Below, in pieces: positions 7,369-11,331 of a DNA stretch of 11,331 nt. The notes below the pieces were generated by a model. That model searched no databases and was not told where the DNA came from. It saw nothing but the letters and a program-made list of their open reading frames with translations. Both the position numbers and the translations under genes were made by a program. This stretch comes from JADFNO01 sp965369945 (GTDB taxonomy: Bacteria; Planctomycetota; Phycisphaerae; Phycisphaerales; SM1A02). Location: NCBI GenBank assembly GCA_965369945.1, contig CBDUST010000132.1, positions 1 to 11,331 of the forward strand, written 5' to 3'. Every line of letters begins with the position of its first letter. Position 1 is the stretch's first letter.

Positions 7369-8535
7369 TCAGGCGAACAGCAGGTTCTCGAGGAATGTCT
7401 CAACCTGCAGTTCCAAATGGTCAAACGAACTCATGTTCTCTTCAAACTCGCTCACAAAATATGGGATGCCCTTCTCGTCCAGCATGTGTGTGTAAGCGAC
7501 TTGCTCTTCCAGGCCGGGCTCACACATCTTGGCGGCGGCGACGATGACCGCATCCGCCCGGGCGCGCTCGATTCGCTGAAGAAGCATTCGTTCCTTGGGC
7601 TTACGGTTGTCATGCTGAACCGAGCTGTACGATGAACAGTTGACGTAAGCTTCAGCGAGATTCTGCAGCGTGTCGCCATCAGTAGGGACATCCTCAAGAA
7701 GCCATCGCAGACCGATAAGGAAGTCATCATCGACGACGTAACAGGTGCGTCCGAGCATCCGAATGAGATCCAGCGGCGGCTGCTCACAGAACCCACCCTC
7801 AAACACGACTCGAATGCGGTCCTGGGATTTCACCGGTCGATCTTCTAGCTGCTCCAAGACCGCTTCTAACAGCTCGTTGTGTTCCTCGCGTGGAATCATG
7901 GAGCCGACGCAGACCAGACAGTACGCGTCTTCGGCGCTTACCAGCCAAGGTGCCTCGCGTTTGATGTCGTAAAGATCGCGCAAGAGCCTTCGGTTCTCAT
8001 TGAACACAGTTATCGATTGTCGCAGATCGTCATCAGAGATCTTGGTTTGCACGACATCCTCGATGACGCGCTTCATCCTGCCATACTCATCGCGCAGGTA
8101 TGTCGTACTGTGTGAGGAATTCGGGTTCTGCGGCAAATATAGAATCTGGCAGGGATGATCGAAGTTGCGACCCCAAATGGCGGCAAGATTCCGTGCCGCA
8201 TCACAGATCGGATGGGAAACAAACAAATCCAACTCTAGCCGTCCGCTTAGTGCGACTTCAAGAGACGTCTTGAGGATGGAGCAAAGATACGAGCCGAAGT
8301 GCGCCTCGGCTCTTGTAGGCTCTACCGGGGCACCACGAACCTTTACAGGAAGCATGCCCGCAGCATGGGCAATCTCCTCGGGGAAATACACTTGAAAGTG
8401 GCCAACCACTTTGCCGCCGCTGCTTCGCCAACGTTTTACCGTCGGAAAGTCGGGATCCTCGACAAGGTCGCAGCACATTCCAAGCACTTCATCCAAAGGT
8501 TTGTCATGCCATTCATCAAGACATCGGGTGGCCAT
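7369..8535 (-). CDS. bzdN: Benzoyl-CoA reductase subunit BzdN-like (BcrC/BadD, 2-hydroxyglutaryl-CoA dehydratase D family)
   Basis: This 388-residue protein is the smaller substrate-half subunit of ATP-dependent benzoyl-CoA reductase, and the length agrees with BcrC and BzdN (about 385). Family features are the N-terminal F-P-E-E-I-A-H-A-A-G-M-L-P-V (51-64), where CoA-ester reductases and dehydratases of this fold agree, and candidate [4Fe-4S] cysteines C85 (S-Y-L-C-S-I), C111 (S-H-P-I-C-D-A-A-R-N) and C338 (A-K-M-C-E-P-G). The C-terminal block F-E-E-N-M-S-S-F-D-H-L-x-x-Q-V-E-T-F matches the end of these subunits. ATG 8535 has GGAG five bases upstream. The gene follows the dehydrogenase/hydratase fusion by 30 bases and precedes bzdO by 15, so N and O are made together, as expected for a heterodimer. 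Confidence 0.92.
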   Translation of the reverse strand: MATRCLDEWHDKPLDEVLGMCCDLVEDPDFPTVKRWRSSGGKVVGHFQVYFPEEIAHAAGMLPVKVRGAPVEPTRAEAHFGSYLCSILKTSLEVALSGRLELDLFVSHPICDAARNLAAIWGRNFDHPCQILYLPQNPNSSHSTTYLRDEYGRMKRVIEDVVQTKISDDDLRQSITVFNENRRLLRDLYDIKREAPWLVSAEDAYCLVCVGSMIPREEHNELLEAVLEQLEDRPVKSQDRIRVVFEGGFCEQPPLDLIRMLGRTCYVVDDDFLIGLRWLLEDVPTDGDTLQNLAEAYVNCSSYSSVQHDNRKPKERMLLQRIERARADAVIVAAAKMCEPGLEEQVAYTHMLDEKGIPYFVSEFEENMSSFDHLELQVETFLENLLFA

Positions 8536-8565
8536 GAGGTCTCCGTTTGAATAGATCAGGTACGA

Positions 8566-11031
8566 TCAACGGTCGGCGTGTCCCTCGCTGCCGTTGGGAT
8601 ACTCCCAGCCGGGCAAGCGAACTTCGGTGCATGCATAATTCATCTTGGGTGGTTTTGCGTTACGATCGAGCAGCTTCAGTAGACCGGTTCGGATAAAGGG
8701 ATTCTTCTTCGGATTGAACGTCTCGCCGGTCTCGCGCGCTAACGCCTCATCATCCGCTCCACGGAGAAGTTCTTGCTTAAACAGAGCACGTGAGTAGGGC
8801 GCATCCTTGGCCATCTGTCGTGCCCGCTCGTAACCGCGCTGAAGGGCATCAAGTTCGTCTTCGAAAACTCCGTTGCTAAGACCGACCTGATGCGCACGAT
8901 CAGCGGTCATGCCCTGATCGAACAGCTCAAAAATGACCGAGTCGCCCATGCCGAGCCGCTGCAATTCTCCAACCCCGCCGAAGCCGGGCAGAATCGCAAA
9001 ATCGAGTTCGGGCTGGTTGTAGGTGTGCTTATGTTGCCATGTGGATGTGCGTGTAAGGGCGTCGTACACAAAACCGAACGCGCGCACGTCATAACGAAGA
9101 TCGAGAAAATAGGTGAACTCAGCGCCTCCACCCCATTTTTCGCCAAGGACGCCAATCGACGCGACGGGGCTTCGCTGGATGAGACGAAACAGCTCAACGG
9201 CATTTCTACTCGATGCGGCCGCTTCCGATTCCGAGAGCGGCGCGTAGCCCTTGGATCGCTCGAACCAACCACGATTAAACTCGCGCGCATCCGCGCCGAG
9301 CATTCGCATGCCTTTTCCAGCTGCTGTGAAGAGCACGGCGCCACATCGGCCGAGGCGATGAGATTCAAGAACGCGTTGAAAGGCGTGCGCGAGTTGATCG
9401 ATCACAGCATGATTGAAGACATTTCCGCGCAGTGGGCAGTTGAACACAATACCTGCGACTCGATCACGCGTCGTTGGCTCGTAGAGCTTCAGATCGCTGT
9501 AACAGCCACGGTACTCACCGGTCTCTAGATCCAACTCTCCAACCGGAGTTGAGTAATACCGGCCATATTCGAGAAGCCCAGTGATGTTCCGCGCCCGTAG
9601 CTCATGCAGCAGGCATCGTTTGCCCTTGCGCGGTCCTATCTCCCCGTCTACATCAAGCATCTGAACCATGAACGGATCGTGAGCATTCTCATCACGGGCG
9701 CGGCGCACAAGTTCAATGAGTCCCTCGACCGTAAGATGCGCTATGAGAGCGTCAATGAGCTCTATGAGCCCAATCTTAAAGCGGAGGCCGGCCCGTGTAG
9801 AAATATTGATCTGACCAGGTGTTGCGATACCGTCCTGAATAAGATCAAGCGCGTAAAGGCAAATGGGAAGGGCATAACGACGAAATGCGCGACCTCCGGC
9901 GTCATTCGCACACGCCACGAGGACGAGCGCATCGGCGCTCTTAATGGTCCCGGCAAGGCGATCATGTTCAGCCGCCTCGTAGTACGACCAAAAGTCCTTA
10001 CGTGATATCTCAGCAATCTGCGTATAGTCGCCGGAAGTGGGATCGAATACGCGCGCCGGGCGCGGGCGATCGTTGGCGGTCCACTCGTAGAAACCTTTCC
10101 TTGCCGGGGCGCTTATGCCCGTAGAGCCGTCGCTTTCCAGCTTGGCGATCCACTTCGGGTAGCGCTGACCATCCCGATCGTAAAGGCTACGCAAACGATC
10201 AGTCTTGGGCAGCGCCTCCCCAAGATGCCGGGACGATTCCGTATAAGGCATGTGCCCGGTGTGATCGAGAACTGTGAAAGGATTGGCGGTGAAGAGGTCC
10301 CACAACCCGCCGAGCTGCACAATGTCTTGTGCAGTCTCGACGTCCCAGGAGACAATCGCAGCCATTGCCTGGAAGATCGGATCGGTGATATAGCCGTGAT
10401 GATCGATTGGCAGGGCGATGACATTTTTTTCCAGTATCTGGTCAGCGAAAGTTACGCCCAGCGCGAACGTTTCGTTCGACGCGTACTTACCTTTCATCAC
10501 ATCAATGAGGCGGTTCGCGTCGAAGGGGAAGTACCCGTGGACCGTGAGGAACTTCTCCCGAAGAGTTTCCGATCGGAACAAGACGGCAAGCTCAGCTGTA
10601 GTGTGCGATGAAGTATTGGAAAACACCGCAGCGAGGTGTTGTGAATCGATCGAATCCTCAATGGCTTTGAAGATCGCAGCCTTGACGTCTTGACGCTCCG
10701 TCGCGACCTCCCAAACGATGTCAACATCCCTGATGTCTTTATATTCTTGTGTAAACCTCGTTCGCTCCTCCAAGGCTTTCACATCTTCCGCCCGAATTCG
10801 CTGTTGAGCGACCTCGGCAGTTCGTTGATCAGCTAAGTGATCTCGCGCGCGGTCCAACGCCTCACGTCGGATATCCAGAATCGTGATGGTGTAATCGGTT
10901 TTTTGAAGCAAATCGATAACGATCCCCTGTCCCATCGTGCCAGCACCGATAATGGCGATGTGATGTATCTCGTTGATGCGCTTCACGGCCGACTCAAGCG
11001 ACTTGTCACCAAATGCGAATGCTTTTTCCAT
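8566..11031 (-). CDS. 3-Hydroxyacyl-CoA dehydrogenase / enoyl-CoA hydratase fusion (FadN-like domain order)
   Basis: An 821-residue bifunctional beta-oxidation protein with the dehydrogenase first and the crotonase domain last, the reverse of FadB. The NAD-binding fold has G-A-G-T-M-G-Q-G (29-36), S-N-T-S-S (138-142) and H165 as the catalytic base. The usual catalytic-dyad Glu is D177 (R-L-I-D-V-M), and the usual substrate-site Asn appears as D217 (Y-I-T-D-P-I). Two dehydrogenase C-terminal-type helical regions follow (about 205-315 and 362-445). The crotonase domain spans about 525-760. It keeps the oxyanion-hole G-A-D (579-581), E638 in G-G-G-A-E and E675 in Q-P-E, the two hydratase glutamates, with about 20 extra residues between them. 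ATG 11031 has AGAGGA nine bases upstream. Its place directly before bzdN suggests that it acts on ring-derived or ring-opened CoA esters, which is inference. General beta-oxidation of 3-hydroxypimeloyl- or crotonyl-CoA is the plain alternative. Confidence 0.86.
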   Translation of the reverse strand: MEKAFAFGDKSLESAVKRINEIHHIAIIGAGTMGQGIVIDLLQKTDYTITILDIRREALDRARDHLADQRTAEVAQQRIRAEDVKALEERTRFTQEYKDIRDVDIVWEVATERQDVKAAIFKAIEDSIDSQHLAAVFSNTSSHTTAELAVLFRSETLREKFLTVHGYFPFDANRLIDVMKGKYASNETFALGVTFADQILEKNVIALPIDHHGYITDPIFQAMAAIVSWDVETAQDIVQLGGLWDLFTANPFTVLDHTGHMPYTESSRHLGEALPKTDRLRSLYDRDGQRYPKWIAKLESDGSTGISAPARKGFYEWTANDRPRPARVFDPTSGDYTQIAEISRKDFWSYYEAAEHDRLAGTIKSADALVLVACANDAGGRAFRRYALPICLYALDLIQDGIATPGQINISTRAGLRFKIGLIELIDALIAHLTVEGLIELVRRARDENAHDPFMVQMLDVDGEIGPRKGKRCLLHELRARNITGLLEYGRYYSTPVGELDLETGEYRGCYSDLKLYEPTTRDRVAGIVFNCPLRGNVFNHAVIDQLAHAFQRVLESHRLGRCGAVLFTAAGKGMRMLGADAREFNRGWFERSKGYAPLSESEAAASSRNAVELFRLIQRSPVASIGVLGEKWGGGAEFTYFLDLRYDVRAFGFVYDALTRTSTWQHKHTYNQPELDFAILPGFGGVGELQRLGMGDSVIFELFDQGMTADRAHQVGLSNGVFEDELDALQRGYERARQMAKDAPYSRALFKQELLRGADDEALARETGETFNPKKNPFIRTGLLKLLDRNAKPPKMNYACTEVRLPGWEYPNGSEGHADR

Positions 11032-11058
11032 AACGACAGTTCCTCTGCACTTCCCGCC

Positions 11059-11331
11059 TTAGGTCGCGTCTGTCCTGCGCAAGATGACGGCGACGCCCTG
11101 GCCGCCGCCGATACACGCCGATGCGCAGCCGTATTCGACGTCTCGGCGCTGCATTTCGTATAGCAGGTCGGTTATCAATCGTCCGCCGGTTGCAGCCAAC
11201 GGGTGACCGATGGCGATCGCACCGCCGTTGACATTTGTTATCTCTCGATCAAGCTAGAGTTCTTACTCGACCGCAATGACTTGCGCTGCGAATGCTTCGT
11301 TGCTCTCCCAAAGACTGACGGCATCCGGATG
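11059..11331 (-). pseudogene. Acetyl-CoA acetyltransferase (thiolase), 3' end with two in-frame stops
   Basis: From the right edge one frame reads a thiolase C-terminus: W-E-S-N-E-A-F-A-A-Q-V, then N-V-N-G-G-A-I-A-I-G-H-P with the catalytic His (codon at 11203-11205), and C-I-G-G-G-Q-G with the catalytic Cys (codon at 11113-11115), ending at TAA 11059-11061. A TAA (11263-11265) and a TAG (11254-11256) interrupt it three codons apart, where intact thiolases have residues linking A-x-E to E-L-x-L-D-x-E-x-x-N-V-N. There is no frameshift: the frame is continuous on both sides. A protein ending at the first stop would lack about 68 C-terminal residues, including both of these catalytic residues, and should be inactive. 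The 27-base spacing to the next gene puts it at the head of the operon. The 5' part lies beyond the window. Sequencing error is possible, but two independent substitutions would be needed. Confidence 0.82.

Noticed and set aside
4400..8535. 2-hydroxyglutaryl-CoA (or other 2-hydroxyacyl-CoA) dehydratase plus activator
   Set aside because: Those systems use one activator ATPase. Here there are two distinct ones, BzdO carries the benzoyl-CoA reductase C-terminal block, and the neighbourhood includes glutaryl-CoA dehydrogenase.
8890..9528. 212-codon open frame antisense to the dehydrogenase/hydratase fusion
   Set aside because: It is a shadow of a well-supported gene with conserved crotonase motifs on the opposite strand.
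11254..11265. Recoding of TAA/TAG as amino acids in the thiolase
   Set aside because: TAA and TAG both act as terminators at the ends of intact genes in the same window, and no recoding signal is apparent. Pseudogenisation or sequence error is simpler.

Overview
The window carries a compact catabolic gene cluster for anaerobic breakdown of aromatic compounds through benzoyl-CoA. Next to it lie the remains of a transposase gene and the end of an unrecognised gene. Six intact genes and one broken gene lie head to tail on the minus strand (11331 down to 3496) with gaps of at most 30 bases, so they probably form one transcript. In transcription order they are: the 3' end of a thiolase gene interrupted by two in-frame stop codons; an 821-residue 3-hydroxyacyl-CoA dehydrogenase / enoyl-CoA hydratase fusion; four genes matching the subunits of an ATP-dependent (class I) benzoyl-CoA reductase in the order bzdN-bzdO-bzdP-bzdQ; and a hemerythrin-like protein with an added cysteine-containing N-terminal region. 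A glutaryl-CoA dehydrogenase gene converges on this operon from the plus strand.

Layout: 3-383 (+) is the 3' end of an unrecognised gene cut by the window edge. 538-1595 (-) is an integrase-core transposase gene with a frameshift near its 5' end. 1596-2263 has no convincing intact gene but holds a stretch that looks like the 3' part of a small or decayed coding region (about 1943-2155, +). 2264-3451 (+) is the glutaryl-CoA dehydrogenase. 3496-11331 (-) is the benzoyl-CoA operon.

Likely logic: benzoyl-CoA reductase (BzdN and BzdO as the substrate-reducing half, BzdP and BzdQ as the ATP-driven electron-injecting half) dearomatises benzoyl-CoA to a cyclic dienoyl-CoA. Hydration, dehydrogenation and ring opening follow, and the long-chain products are shortened to glutaryl-CoA. 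Glutaryl-CoA dehydrogenase makes crotonyl-CoA from it, and hydratase/dehydrogenase/thiolase steps give acetyl-CoA. The dedicated proteobacterial enzymes for the early modified beta-oxidation (Dch, Had, Oah/BamA) and the electron donor (ferredoxin and its reducing system) are not in the window. The bifunctional fusion protein sits where such enzymes might be expected. The hemerythrin domain may bind or remove oxygen near the oxygen-sensitive reductase (inference).

Organism: a bacterium using the standard code (TAA, TAG and TGA all end genes here), with moderate to moderately high GC and Shine-Dalgarno-led genes. The transposase type and the unusual operon composition suggest a lineage outside the classical proteobacterial benzoate degraders, with Planctomycetota as one possibility. 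This is a weak impression from sequence style, not a demonstrated placement. Decay in the transposase and thiolase genes suggests ongoing gene erosion, or draft-quality sequence.
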